Positions 53,120-61,930 of a stretch of DNA of 64,000 nt are shown piece by piece. Location of the stretch: contig CACLUR010000001.1 in the NCBI GenBank assembly GCA_902610175.1, positions 1 through 64,000 on the forward strand, in the 5' to 3' direction. The notes under the pieces are model-generated. The model worked only from the letters and a program-made list of their open reading frames with translations. It made no database searches and was not told the origin of the DNA. Positions within the stretch are counted from its first letter, which is position 1. Every line of letters starts with the position of its first letter. The translations under genes and the position numbers were made by a program. This DNA is from an uncultured Alphaproteobacteria bacterium (GTDB lineage: Bacteria; Pseudomonadota; Alphaproteobacteria; HIMB59).

Positions 53120-53773
53120 ATGAAAATCAGTGGAAATATACCAGCTAAAGAGCGAGAAAAAGGAAATACCAGCCCATATTTTAAAGAGGGTTTGATACCC
53201 TCTATTATTTATGGTGGAAACACTGATCCTGTAATGGTCGCAGTCGACAATATTCAACTTAAAAAAAGATTTGATGAAGGTGGCTTCTACTCAAAAATAT
53301 TCGAAGTCGAATTTGGTGATAAAAAAGAAGCAGTTATTGTTAAAAGTATTCAAAGACATAAAGTTAAACACAACCCAATACATGTAGATTTTCAAAGAGT
53401 GGATGAAAAAACAAGAATAGTAATATCAGTCCCTGTTGAATTTACCAACCAAGAGTTATCACCTGGATTAAAACAAGGTGGTATCTTAAACGTCGTTCGA
53501 AGAGAAATCGAGTTGTCATGCCTTGCTAATAATATACCAGAAAAATTTGTTATCTCTCTTGAGGGTAAGGAAATTGGTGATGATATCAGATTAAGTTCTG
53601 TGACTTTGGGTGAGGGAATGAAGCCCACTATTCAAGGTAGAGATTTTATGTTAGCTACAGTTCAGGCTCCGAAGGTTGAAAAAGAACCAGAACCAGAAGA
53701 AACTGAAGAGACTACTGAAGAAACAGCAGAAAAAACCGAAGATAAGAAAGAAGAAGAAAAAGCAGCCGAATAA
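53120..53773 (+). CDS. rplY: 50S ribosomal protein L25/Ctc, long form
   Basis: A 217-residue CTC-type L25. The N-terminal 5S-rRNA-binding part has PAKEREKGNTSPYFKEGLIP, SIIYGG and HKVKHNPIHVDFQRV. The beta-barrel TL5 domain follows (PVEFTNQELSPGLKQGGILN). The last 35 residues form a low-complexity acidic tail of Glu, Thr and Lys. It binds 5S rRNA in the large subunit. pth starts 14 bp downstream, the conserved rplY-pth-ychF order. Confidence 0.94.
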   Translation: MKISGNIPAKEREKGNTSPYFKEGLIPSIIYGGNTDPVMVAVDNIQLKKRFDEGGFYSKIFEVEFGDKKEAVIVKSIQRHKVKHNPIHVDFQRVDEKTRIVISVPVEFTNQELSPGLKQGGILNVVRREIELSCLANNIPEKFVISLEGKEIGDDIRLSSVTLGEGMKPTIQGRDFMLATVQAPKVEKEPEPEETEETTEETAEKTEDKKEEEKAAE

Positions 53774-53787
53774 TATAGTCTATCTAT

Positions 53788-54336
53788 ATGCTTACTTTAT
53801 ATTGCTTAGGCAATCCAACAGTTAAACATAAAAATAATAGGCATAATGCTGGACTATTACTTGGAGAATTTCTAGTAGATAAATTAGAACTCAAACTAAA
53901 AAAGTTTAAGAACTTTAAACTTTCTAATTATTTTCTTCTTGATGGGCAAAAATGTCAAATCGCTTTATCTGAAAGTTACATGAATGAATCTGGAGACGGT
54001 GTATTGAGCCTCAAAACAAATAAACTCAATAAATCAGATGAGATATTTGTTTTATATGACGAATTAGATCTGGATTTAGGGGAGATAAAAATTAAATTTG
54101 CGGGAGGAAACGCTGGTCATAATGGTTTAAGAAGTATCAGTAGTAAAATTGGAGATAACTATTGGAAACTTAGGATTGGAATTGGTCATCCAGGTGATAA
54201 AGATAAGGTGACTAGGCATGTGCTAGGTAACTTTAATACAGAAGAAAAGAAACAGCTCATCTTATTATTTGAAGTTATATTCTTAAACCTTTCGCAGATA
54301 TTTGTATCGAAACATTTATCCAATTTAGGCATTTAA
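53788..54336 (+). CDS. pth: peptidyl-tRNA hydrolase
   Basis: A 182-residue Pth. LYCLGNPTVKHKNNRHNAG (4-22) holds the substrate Asn and the catalytic His20, VLYDELDLDLGEIKIKFAGG (about 90-109) holds the Asp, and NAGHNGLRSISSKIG is the final signature. It recycles peptidyl-tRNA dropped from ribosomes. The start abuts rplY by 14 bp, and its stop is directly followed by the ychF ATG. Confidence 0.94.
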   Translation: MLTLYCLGNPTVKHKNNRHNAGLLLGEFLVDKLELKLKKFKNFKLSNYFLLDGQKCQIALSESYMNESGDGVLSLKTNKLNKSDEIFVLYDELDLDLGEIKIKFAGGNAGHNGLRSISSKIGDNYWKLRIGIGHPGDKDKVTRHVLGNFNTEEKKQLILLFEVIFLNLSQIFVSKHLSNLGI

Positions 54337-55422
54337 ATGAAGTGCGGAATTATAGGTCTACCAAATGTTGGCAAATCAACATTATTTAATGCTTTATGCG
54401 AAAATGAGCAAGCTCTAGCAGCCAATTATCCTTTTGCAACAATTGACCCAAATAGCTCTTTAGTACGAGTACCAGATGATAGAATTCAAAAAATTGCTGC
54501 AATATGCAACCCACAAAAAATAATTCCTGCAGCTTTTGAAATAGTTGATATTGCAGGTCTAGTAAAAGGAGCCTCCAAAGGAGAGGGTCTTGGTAATGCT
54601 TTTTTATCTCATATTCGCTCAGTTAATGCGTTATTTCATATTGTAAGATGTTTTGAAGATGATGATATACAACACGTTGAAAATAGAATTAATCCTCTCG
54701 AAGATATAAAAATAATTAATGCTGAATTAGCTTTATCTGATCTAGAAATCTTGGAAAAAAATTATCAGAAACTAAAAAAAACTCAAAAAACAGATGATGA
54801 TAAAAAAAAGATATTGATAATTGAAAAAGCTATAGATCTTATTTCTAAAGAAAAAGGAATTTTGAACAACTTAAATAAAGATGAGATTAAATATTTGCAT
54901 ATCTTTCAACTTATATCTATTAAACCTGTTGTATATGTTTGCAATGTTGATGAAAATTCATCTGTAAACGGAAATGCATACACTAAGTCTATTGAGGAAT
55001 ATTCTAAATTGAATAATTCAGAGACATTGATTGTAAGTGCTAAAATTGAGTCTGAAATTTCTCAAATAAACGATCATGAAGAAAAAAAAATGTTTCTTGA
55101 CAGTATAGGTCTTAAAGAAACTGGTCTTAGAAGAGTTATTAAAAAAGGTTATGAGCTTTTAAATTATATAAATTTTTTTACTGCTGGTGAGAAAGAGCTA
55201 AAAGCATGGACGATTATTAGAGGTACGTTAGCACCCAATGCTGCTGGAGAAATTCATAGTGATATGGAGAAGGGTTTTATAAGAGCTGAAACGATTTCTT
55301 ATGATGATTACATCCAGTATAAAGGAGAGAGTGGCGCGAAAGAAAAAGGAAAGTTAAGATTAGAGGGAAAAGAATACGTAATTAAAGATGGCGATATTGT
55401 CCACTTTTTATTTAATGTTTAA
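54337..55422 (+). CDS. ychF: redox-regulated ATPase YchF
   Basis: A 361-residue Obg-like ATPase. [20 protein letters not shown] (6-25) is Walker [21 protein letters not shown] is G3, VYVCNVDE near 205 is the altered G4 that gives ATP rather than GTP preference, and the C-terminal TGS domain ([20 protein letters not shown], then [12 protein letters not shown]) is complete. YchF affects translation and oxidative-stress tolerance. Its stop overlaps the convergent petC by 11 bp. Confidence 0.95.
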   Translation: MKCGIIGLPNVGKSTLFNALCENEQALAANYPFATIDPNSSLVRVPDDRIQKIAAICNPQKIIPAAFEIVDIAGLVKGASKGEGLGNAFLSHIRSVNALFHIVRCFEDDDIQHVENRINPLEDIKIINAELALSDLEILEKNYQKLKKTQKTDDDKKKILIIEKAIDLISKEKGILNNLNKDEIKYLHIFQLISIKPVVYVCNVDENSSVNGNAYTKSIEEYSKLNNSETLIVSAKIESEISQINDHEEKKMFLDSIGLKETGLRRVIKKGYELLNYINFFTAGEKELKAWTIIRGTLAPNAAGEIHSDMEKGFIRAETISYDDYIQYKGESGAKEKGKLRLEGKEYVIKDGDIVHFLFNV

Positions 55423-56164
55423 TATCTCTCCAAATTTGTTGTTTAGAAATATAGGCTAACACGAACAATACCAATAAAAATAGTATTACTTTTAAACCCA
55501 TTCTCTTACGATCCTCTAAACTAGGCTCGGCTGCCCAAGCTAAAAAAGTTGTAACATCTGTTGTCATTTGATCCATTGTACTTTCAGTTCCATCATCATA
55601 ATCAACAAGACCGTCAGACAAAGGAGATGTCATAGCAATTAGATTACCTGCCATAAATTTATTGTAGTGTTGACCTTTTGGAACTTTAATATCCTTAGGT
55701 GGATCAACGTAGCCAAGCAATAAAGCTTTAATGTAATCAGCACCTTTAGGTCTTGCTTTAACTATTAATGACAAATCAGGCGGATAAGCACCGTTATTGG
55801 CTGCTCTAGCAGCCTTTTCATTTAGATATGGATTAACAAACTGATCAGAGGGAATACCGTCTCTTTCGAACATTTCTCCTTCGTCATTCGGTCCATCTAA
55901 AACTAAGTGTTCGGCTGCAATAGCTTTTATATGATCTTCACTAAAACCAAGGTCTGCTAAATTTCTGTAAGACAGATAATTCATGGAATGGCATCCCGCG
56001 CAAACTTCTCTATAAACTTTTAAACCTCTTTGAGCTGAGGCACGATCATATGTTCCGAAAAATCCTTTCCAAGACCAATCATATTTTGGAATATCAATTT
56101 TTGCTCCAGCGCCATACAAATTGAAACTAAAGATTAGAAAAACGGCCAGTAGAGCTTTTCTCAT
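55412..56164 (-). CDS. petC: cytochrome c1 of the bc1 complex
   Basis: A 250-residue protein. A signal peptide occupies 1-18 or so. The heme motif CAGCHSMNYLSYRNL begins at about residue 55. The axial Met is probably in AGNLIAMTSPLSDGLVDYDD (about 173-192), and one C-terminal membrane helix (KVILFLLVLFVLAYISKQQI) anchors it facing the periplasm. It passes electrons from the Rieske centre to soluble cytochrome c. petB is a separate gene 1 bp upstream. Confidence 0.93.
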   Translation of the reverse strand: MRKALLAVFLIFSFNLYGAGAKIDIPKYDWSWKGFFGTYDRASAQRGLKVYREVCAGCHSMNYLSYRNLADLGFSEDHIKAIAAEHLVLDGPNDEGEMFERDGIPSDQFVNPYLNEKAARAANNGAYPPDLSLIVKARPKGADYIKALLLGYVDPPKDIKVPKGQHYNKFMAGNLIAMTSPLSDGLVDYDDGTESTMDQMTTDVTTFLAWAAEPSLEDRKRMGLKVILFLLVLFVLAYISKQQIWRDIKH

Positions 56165-56165
56165 A

Positions 56166-57410
56166 TCAAGCTTTTTTACTTTGCAAATAATTTGTAATAG
56201 TTAGAGGTTGTCGTGGTGTTTCTAAAAATCCTACAAGTGGGGCTAAAACAAATATAAATAAAAACCAATATGCAGTCCCAATCCTTGATATAAGTACATA
56301 AAGACCCTCAGCAGGTTTACCTCCAACATACATAAGAATCAAAAAGTTTACTGCAAACAAGAGAACACAGTATCTCCAGATAGGTCTAAATAAACATGAT
56401 CTAACTTTAGATGTGTCAAGCCATGGTAATAAGCCTAATGCTAGAATGGAACTAAACATAGCTATCACACCACCTAGTTTATCTGGGATAGCTCTTAGTA
56501 TTGCATAGAAAGGTAGAAAGTACCACTCAGGCACAATATGTGCAGGAGTTACCATAGGGTTAGCTTTAATGTAATTATCGGAGTGACCTAAAATATTTGG
56601 ATAATAAAAGAGAATAAATGCCAAAATGATAAAGAAAAATATTGTAGCATTTAGATCTTTAATAGTTACGTATGGATGAAAACTCACTGTTTCATCCCAG
56701 CTTTGAGGTTCTGTGCCAGTCGGATTATTTGAACCAGTCATGTGCAACGTAATTACGTGAAAGACAACTAAACCGACAATTGCGAAAGCTAATAGCCAAT
56801 GAAGAACATAAAAACGATTAACAGCTGAGTCACCAACGGTGAAGTCACCAAGAAGTAATGTGAGTATAGCATCTCCTACAACAGGAATAGCTGAAAAAAG
56901 ATTAGTTATAACTGTTGCTCCCCAATAAGACATCTGACCCCATGGGAGTGTATATCCTAAAAATGCAGTTGCCATCATCAGCATGAACATGGTCAAACCG
57001 AAAATGTAGACTAACTCTCTAGGCGCCTTGTATGATCCAAAATATAAAGCTCTAAATATGTGTATAAAAGTAGCTATAAAGAAAAAAGAAACTAAGTTGG
57101 CATGCAAATATCTAATTAACCAACCAAAACTCACGTCTCTCATGATCCTTTCAACAGAGTCAAAGGCATCATCGGCTGAGGGCTTATAATGAAACCCTAG
57201 AAAAATTCCAGTTAAAATTAATCCTATAAGGCAAAACATGGCTATACCACCAAATGACCAAAAGTAATTGAGTGATTTAGGCACAGGAAACTTTAAATAT
57301 TCAGCTTCCATCATTCTTATCAGAGGAAGTCTAGAGTCAATCCAACCTTTTATACCAGTGTATGGTGAATTTAATGTTTTTTTGTAACCTTGTAATTCAT
57401 TTGAACTCAT
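56166..57410 (-). CDS. petB: cytochrome b of the bc1 complex
   Basis: A 414-residue membrane protein with eight or nine helices. The b-heme His residues lie in WLIRYLHANLVSFFFIATFI followed by HIFRALYFG, and in FYVLHWLLAFAIVGLVVFHV. MSYWGATVITNLFSAIPVVG is the cd helix of the quinol oxidation site, and PEWYFLPFYAILRAIP holds the conserved PEWY. It is a full, unfused cytochrome b, as in proteobacterial petABC operons. 4 bp after petA and 1 bp before petC. Confidence 0.96.
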   Translation of the reverse strand: MSSNELQGYKKTLNSPYTGIKGWIDSRLPLIRMMEAEYLKFPVPKSLNYFWSFGGIAMFCLIGLILTGIFLGFHYKPSADDAFDSVERIMRDVSFGWLIRYLHANLVSFFFIATFIHIFRALYFGSYKAPRELVYIFGLTMFMLMMATAFLGYTLPWGQMSYWGATVITNLFSAIPVVGDAILTLLLGDFTVGDSAVNRFYVLHWLLAFAIVGLVVFHVITLHMTGSNNPTGTEPQSWDETVSFHPYVTIKDLNATIFFFIILAFILFYYPNILGHSDNYIKANPMVTPAHIVPEWYFLPFYAILRAIPDKLGGVIAMFSSILALGLLPWLDTSKVRSCLFRPIWRYCVLLFAVNFLILMYVGGKPAEGLYVLISRIGTAYWFLFIFVLAPLVGFLETPRQPLTITNYLQSKKA

Positions 57411-57414
57411 TAAA

Positions 57415-57939
57415 TTATCCTATCTTTATTCTGTTATCAGTTAAAAAAACGTAAGGGGGAACAGGTAAGTTGGTCGGAGCTGGACCTTTTCTTATCCTGC
57501 CAGAAGTATCATAATGAGAACCATGACAAGGGCAAAACCATCCGCCATAGTCTCCTTTTGTATCCGAAGCTTTTTGTCCAAGAGGTACACAACCTAAATG
57601 AGTACAAACACCTAATACAACTAACCAATTATCTTTTTGAACTCTAGCAGAGTCCTCCTCTGCATCTGGTAGTTCCTCTAAAGAAATGTTTCTAGCACTG
57701 TCAATTTCACTTTTTGTTCGATGCTTTATAAAAACAGGTTTACCTCTCCATATTACTGTCAAACTCTGGCCCTCTTCCAAGGGAGATAAATCTATTTCAG
57801 TTGATGCCAAGGCTAGAGTATCTTTGCCTGGATTCATGCTTGATATAAAAGGAATAAGTAAACTAGCAGCCCCAACGCCTCCTAGAGTCATTGCTGATAA
57901 TTTAATAAAATCTCTTCTTGGTTTTTTACTATCTGACAT
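57415..57939 (-). CDS. petA: Rieske iron-sulfur subunit of the bc1 complex
   Basis: A 174-residue protein with a Tat-type signal anchor ([20 protein letters not shown]). The [2Fe-2S] ligands are in [10 protein letters not shown] (about 112-121) and [10 protein letters not shown] (about 135-144). It is exported folded and anchors the mobile Rieske head that oxidises ubiquinol. First gene of petABC on the minus strand; a 57-bp divergent gap to trmL holds its promoter. Confidence 0.95.
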   Translation of the reverse strand: MSDSKKPRRDFIKLSAMTLGGVGAASLLIPFISSMNPGKDTLALASTEIDLSPLEEGQSLTVIWRGKPVFIKHRTKSEIDSARNISLEELPDAEEDSARVQKDNWLVVLGVCTHLGCVPLGQKASDTKGDYGGWFCPCHGSHYDTSGRIRKGPAPTNLPVPPYVFLTDNRIKIG

Positions 57940-57996
57940 TTGGGTTTAAATCTAAGTAGATTTTATTGGTAAGATGTAGCATAAGTAGTAGTCATC

Positions 57997-58452
57997 ATGA
58001 CGCATAAATTTGCAATTTGTCTCTATCAGCCCGATATGCCTCAAAATCTTGGTGTGATTATCAGAACCGCAGCTTGTTTAGAGTTTCCCCTTCACATAAT
58101 CAAACCTTTGCCTTTCTCCATGACAGATAAAAGATTTAAAGGGGCTGTGATGGATTACATAGACCATTGTGAAATTGTAAATCACGAAAATTGGGGCAAT
58201 TTTTATTTATATTCAAAAAAAAATAATAACAGAATAATCTTAGCCACTACTAAAACCGACAATAACCTTTACGAGTTTAAGTTTGAAGATAATGATATTA
58301 TTTTATTTGGAAAAGAAACAGCAGGTGTGCCAGAAACAATCCATGATACTGTCAATAAAAAAATAACGATACCGATAAACAGCAAAACAAGATCATTAAA
58401 TCTTGCTACCTCTGTTGCAATTGTAGTTTCATCTATAAAAGCTGATTTTTAG
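57997..58452 (+). CDS. trmL: tRNA (cytidine/uridine-2'-O-)-methyltransferase TrmL
   Basis: A 151-residue SPOUT methyltransferase. CLYQPDMPQNLGVIIRTAAC (8-27) is motif 1, LFGKETAGVPETIHD (about 106-120) motif 2, and IPINSKTRSLNLATSVAIVV (about 128-147) forms the knot. It methylates the wobble-base ribose of tRNA-Leu species. The start is divergent from petA. Its stop overlaps the convergent CCA-transferase-like gene by 4 bp. Confidence 0.92.
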   Translation: MTHKFAICLYQPDMPQNLGVIIRTAACLEFPLHIIKPLPFSMTDKRFKGAVMDYIDHCEIVNHENWGNFYLYSKKNNNRIILATTKTDNNLYEFKFEDNDIILFGKETAGVPETIHDTVNKKITIPINSKTRSLNLATSVAIVVSSIKADF

Positions 58453-59174
58453 GATAAAAAATCTAAAAATTGCCTCAGCTCATTATTCTCTTTTAAAAAA
58501 GAAATGGTATTTTTTGGAAATGGCATCTTGTAGATCTTATTAAGCTCTTGTGATATTTTTTTTTCTTTTACAAAATCTGTAATATTTTTTGAGAGTAACA
58601 TTATAGCTTCCAAATCAGCTGGAAAGGTCTTTGTATTTTCAAATAATGATAGAAACCTGATATATCTTATTGCCCTTAGATAATCTTTTTGTATTTGTAC
58701 AATTGGGTCAAAAATAAACTTCAAGTAATTATTTTTAAAATGCTCAACACCTGAATAAAAATCGAATACCTCCCCAATTAAATTTATGTATATGCTATTA
58801 AATGTAAAATCTCTTCTTAGAGAGTCCTCTTTAATACTTAGTGCATTAGCTATTTTTGAATGTCTTCCAGATGGGGCTACATCTTTTCTAAATGAATTTA
58901 TCTGGAACTCATAACCGCCTAATTCAAGTGATATACTTTTATAAGCTTGATAATATTTTGCACTATCATATTTGTTTAAAATTTTATCGACCGTTAGATT
59001 ATCTAATTCTGGAATAACTACATCAATATCTTTGTTTTCATAATTATCCGATAATAAAGACCTAGTGGCTCCTCCTATAAGATAAATATCTTTTTCATCA
59101 AATGGAAGCATACTGCAAATTTCATCAAAATGAGAAATTTTAGAGATTTCTTCTACTTTTTTTTTTAAATTCAT
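58449..59174 (-). CDS. short tRNA nucleotidyltransferase / poly(A)-polymerase-like protein
   Basis: A 241-residue class II nucleotidyltransferase. The head domain has YLIGGATRSLL (31-41), the catalytic D-x-D in NKDIDVVIPEL (Asp49 and Asp51) and the neck motif RRDFTFNSIYINLIGEVFDF (about 118-137). Typical alphaproteobacterial CCA-adding proteins are about 400 residues; the C-terminal body and tail are reduced here. Both complete tRNAs in the window encode CCA, so the enzyme would act in repair. It overlaps trmL convergently and lies 3 bp after the ABC-F gene. Confidence 0.75.
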   Translation of the reverse strand: MNLKKKVEEISKISHFDEICSMLPFDEKDIYLIGGATRSLLSDNYENKDIDVVIPELDNLTVDKILNKYDSAKYYQAYKSISLELGGYEFQINSFRKDVAPSGRHSKIANALSIKEDSLRRDFTFNSIYINLIGEVFDFYSGVEHFKNNYLKFIFDPIVQIQKDYLRAIRYIRFLSLFENTKTFPADLEAIMLLSKNITDFVKEKKISQELNKIYKMPFPKNTISFLKENNELRQFLDFLS

Positions 59175-59177
59175 CTT

Positions 59178-60995
59178 CTAATTTAATTCCATTAGTTCTA
59201 ACCATCTTTGCTCTTTATTTTCTAATTCTATTTGGAGGGAGCCTAATTTTTTAGTTGTGCTAATAAATAACTCATAGTCCTTTTTATAAAGATCTGGTGA
59301 CTCTATGATTTTTTCAAAATGAACAATTTCCTCTTTCAAAAGATCTATTTGCTTAGGTAAATTATTAAGCTCATATTGTAATTTAAAGGTTAACTTCTTT
59401 TTATGTAAATTTTTTAAATTTATATTTTTCTTTTCAGATTTATTTTCGTTTTGAGATAAGTTATTAGTATCATTTATAAGAAGATCTTTATTTTTCAAGA
59501 AGTCATGATAGCCACCATTAAATAACAAAACATCACCATTTCCTTTGAAAAATAATATTTTATTTACTAATTTATCTAAAAAATCTCTATTGTGAGAGAC
59601 AACTACCAGAGTCCCGTTGTAATTAGAAAGTATAGACTCTACTAAATCTAAAGTATTGATATCAAGGTCATTAGTAGGCTCATCTAAGATTAAGCCACTT
59701 TTAGGATTTGATAAAACTTTTGATAAAAGTAATCGATTTTTCATTCCACCAGATAAACTCCCAACAGGGTCATTTGCTTTAGATGGATCAAAATGGAAGT
59801 CTTTTAAATAACTGCATACATGTCTCTCTTTACCTTGCGTTTTTAAGTAATCGCCACCAGAGGGGACTAAGACTTTCTTTATTGGTAAATTGTCTTTTAA
59901 ATCATTTCTTAATTGATCAAAATATGAAAACTCTAACTCTTTTCTTAATTTTAAAGTTCCCGATTTTAAATTCAGTTCTTTAAGCAAAATTTTTAAAAAA
60001 GTTGTTTTTCCAGAGCCATTACCTCCCAAAAGACCAATTCTGTCTTTTTTGCTTATTTTTAAATTAAAGTTTTTTAAAATAGAATTTTTTTTATTTTCTC
60101 CATAGTAAAATTCTGCGTTGTGAAATTCTGCAACATTTTTAAAATTCTTTGAATTTTCATAAATTTGATTAATTTCAATCTTTTTTGTAGCTTTTTTAAA
60201 TTCGCTAATATCTTTGTCTAAATTTTCCTTTAAGTCTTTAGCTTGTTCTAACCTTCTGGTATTTCTTTTAACTCTTGCTTTAACTCCTTTATTAGCCCAA
60301 TTCACCTCTAAATTTACAAATTGCTTTCTATTTTGTAGTTCTCTCTCTTCTTGTGATAAAAGAGTCTCAGACCAATTGTCAAAATCACTATATCCTTTGT
60401 AGTTTATTTTTATTTTAGATCGATCTATCCATAATATTTTATTTGTAAAGTTTTTTAGAAATTGTCGATCATGACTTACACATAAAATTGCACAATCTAG
60501 TTTTTTTAAATAGTTTTCTAGCCAAACAATTGTATCCAAGTCCAAATGATTAGTTGGTTCATCTAATAGCAAAAGATCAGATGGTTTGATTAAATTTTTG
60601 ATTAGCCCTACTCTCCTTTTTTGCCCCCCAGATAAATGTTTAATTAAACTGTTTTTATCAATACTTAAATTATTGCAAAATATATCTATCTCATAATTAT
60701 TATCTTGATTTTTGATTACAGATAAAATTTCTTGCTCAACGGTGTTATTATCATTACTTAATACAAAATTTTGGTTGAAATAATTTACAGCAAAATTATC
60801 AATACTCCATTTTTCTCCAGCATCAATATCATGTTGACCTGATATAACATTCATTAGGGTTGATTTCCCTGCCCCATTTTTACCAACAAGCGCAATAAAA
60901 TCTTTTCGATGAATATTTATATCAAGTTCCTTTAAAATTTCTTTTTTATGATAACTAACTGATCCCTCTTTAAGTGAAAATAAAAGTTGTTTCAT
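59178..60995 (-). CDS. uup: ABC-F ATPase, Uup-like
   Basis: A 605-residue soluble tandem-ABC protein. Domain 1 has Walker A GKNGAGKSTLMN (38-49), signature LSGGQKRR and Walker B LLLLDEPTNHLDLDT. Domain 2 has GGNGSGKTTFLK, LSGGMKNR and LILDEPTNDLDINT. The linker is charged, and the C-terminus (about 540-605) is a coiled coil, as in Uup. ABC-F proteins work on the ribosome or, for Uup, in ribosome-related and DNA-transposition stability. No membrane part. Followed 3 bp later by the nucleotidyltransferase gene. Confidence 0.88.
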   Translation of the reverse strand: MKQLLFSLKEGSVSYHKKEILKELDINIHRKDFIALVGKNGAGKSTLMNVISGQHDIDAGEKWSIDNFAVNYFNQNFVLSNDNNTVEQEILSVIKNQDNNYEIDIFCNNLSIDKNSLIKHLSGGQKRRVGLIKNLIKPSDLLLLDEPTNHLDLDTIVWLENYLKKLDCAILCVSHDRQFLKNFTNKILWIDRSKIKINYKGYSDFDNWSETLLSQEERELQNRKQFVNLEVNWANKGVKARVKRNTRRLEQAKDLKENLDKDISEFKKATKKIEINQIYENSKNFKNVAEFHNAEFYYGENKKNSILKNFNLKISKKDRIGLLGGNGSGKTTFLKILLKELNLKSGTLKLRKELEFSYFDQLRNDLKDNLPIKKVLVPSGGDYLKTQGKERHVCSYLKDFHFDPSKANDPVGSLSGGMKNRLLLSKVLSNPKSGLILDEPTNDLDINTLDLVESILSNYNGTLVVVSHNRDFLDKLVNKILFFKGNGDVLLFNGGYHDFLKNKDLLINDTNNLSQNENKSEKKNINLKNLHKKKLTFKLQYELNNLPKQIDLLKEEIVHFEKIIESPDLYKKDYELFISTTKKLGSLQIELENKEQRWLELMELN

Positions 60996-61020
60996 ATTAT
61001 TTCAATTTATAGCTTAGATA

Positions 61021-61095
61021 TGGCTGGGGCGGTAGGATTCGAACCTACGCATGCCGATACCAAAAACCGGTGCCTTACCGCTTGGCTACGCCCCA
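61021..61095 (-). tRNA. tRNA-Gln (TTG)
   Basis: On the minus strand TGGGGCG/CGCCCCA forms a 7-bp acceptor stem, followed by a D-arm with GCC..GGC, an anticodon arm with CCGGT-TTTTGGT-ATCGG (anticodon TTG) and a T-arm with GTTCGAATC. Discriminator G and an encoded CCA (61021-61023) follow. It sits between the ABC-F gene and ispE. Confidence 0.95.
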
Positions 61096-61111
61096 TCAGG
61101 ATTTTAAGAAC

Positions 61112-61930
61112 TTATCCGAAATATAGGGATTTTTCAATTCTAACCGAAGGATAAAATTTGTTAATCTCTCTAAAAATCAGCATTTCTTTTGCGTTTCTCT
61201 TAAAAGATACAAAAATTGAAGATCCACTACCACTCATGCCAAATTTTAAGAAATTTCTCCTATAATCCAAAAGGAACATAAATAATTCTTTAAACTCTTT
61301 ATTTAGCAACATAGATGAACCAGTTAAGTTATTTTGAGATATTAGTTGTTTTTTTGCTCCCATATTATGGTTTTTAAAATAATTATAAATTTTTTTAGTT
61401 AAATTTTTTTGTGAAGGAAAAATTAAGTAAACCTTCCTCCAATAATATTTTTTTGCCTTGAGGTATTTATACTGACTTAATCCATCAATTATTTTTGGAT
61501 ATTTATCTTTAAAAATAATTACATCTGAACCAATTAAAGGTGCATCTTTTTCAAAGTTTTTTGAATTAATTTGATGATATTTATATAGAAATTTTAAAAT
61601 TGAGGCTGCATTTGAAGATCCGCCTCCTAATCCATAACCAACTGGTATTTTTTTGTAAACTAAAATTTTTAATTTTGTTTTAGTTTTGTATTTTTTATCA
61701 AAAAATAGAATTGATTTTTTTATAATATCATTTTTCAGTTTGATTTTTTTTTTATTTTGAACGTAATAAGTAATTTGTAACTTTGTAGAATTAGATACCT
61801 TAATTAAATCATTTAATTTTAAAAGAACGACTTTAGAAGAAATCTTATGTCTTTTGATAATTTTATCATAGTATTTAATTTTTAAATCAAGATTTATTTT
61901 AGCATAGCTTGTTAATTTACTTATTTTCAT
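61112..61930 (-). CDS. ispE: 4-diphosphocytidyl-2-C-methyl-D-erythritol kinase
   Basis: A 272-residue GHMP kinase. SYAKINLDLKI (8-18) is the N-terminal substrate motif, VGYGLGGGSSNAASILKFLY (about 97-116) is the ATP loop, and FGMSGSGSSIFVSF (about 228) is the C-terminal Gly loop. It phosphorylates CDP-ME in the MEP isoprenoid pathway, which also feeds ubiquinone side chains. The sequence is unusually Lys-rich. Its start overlaps the TPR protein's stop by 14 bp. Confidence 0.92.
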   Translation of the reverse strand: MKISKLTSYAKINLDLKIKYYDKIIKRHKISSKVVLLKLNDLIKVSNSTKLQITYYVQNKKKIKLKNDIIKKSILFFDKKYKTKTKLKILVYKKIPVGYGLGGGSSNAASILKFLYKYHQINSKNFEKDAPLIGSDVIIFKDKYPKIIDGLSQYKYLKAKKYYWRKVYLIFPSQKNLTKKIYNYFKNHNMGAKKQLISQNNLTGSSMLLNKEFKELFMFLLDYRRNFLKFGMSGSGSSIFVSFKRNAKEMLIFREINKFYPSVRIEKSLYFG

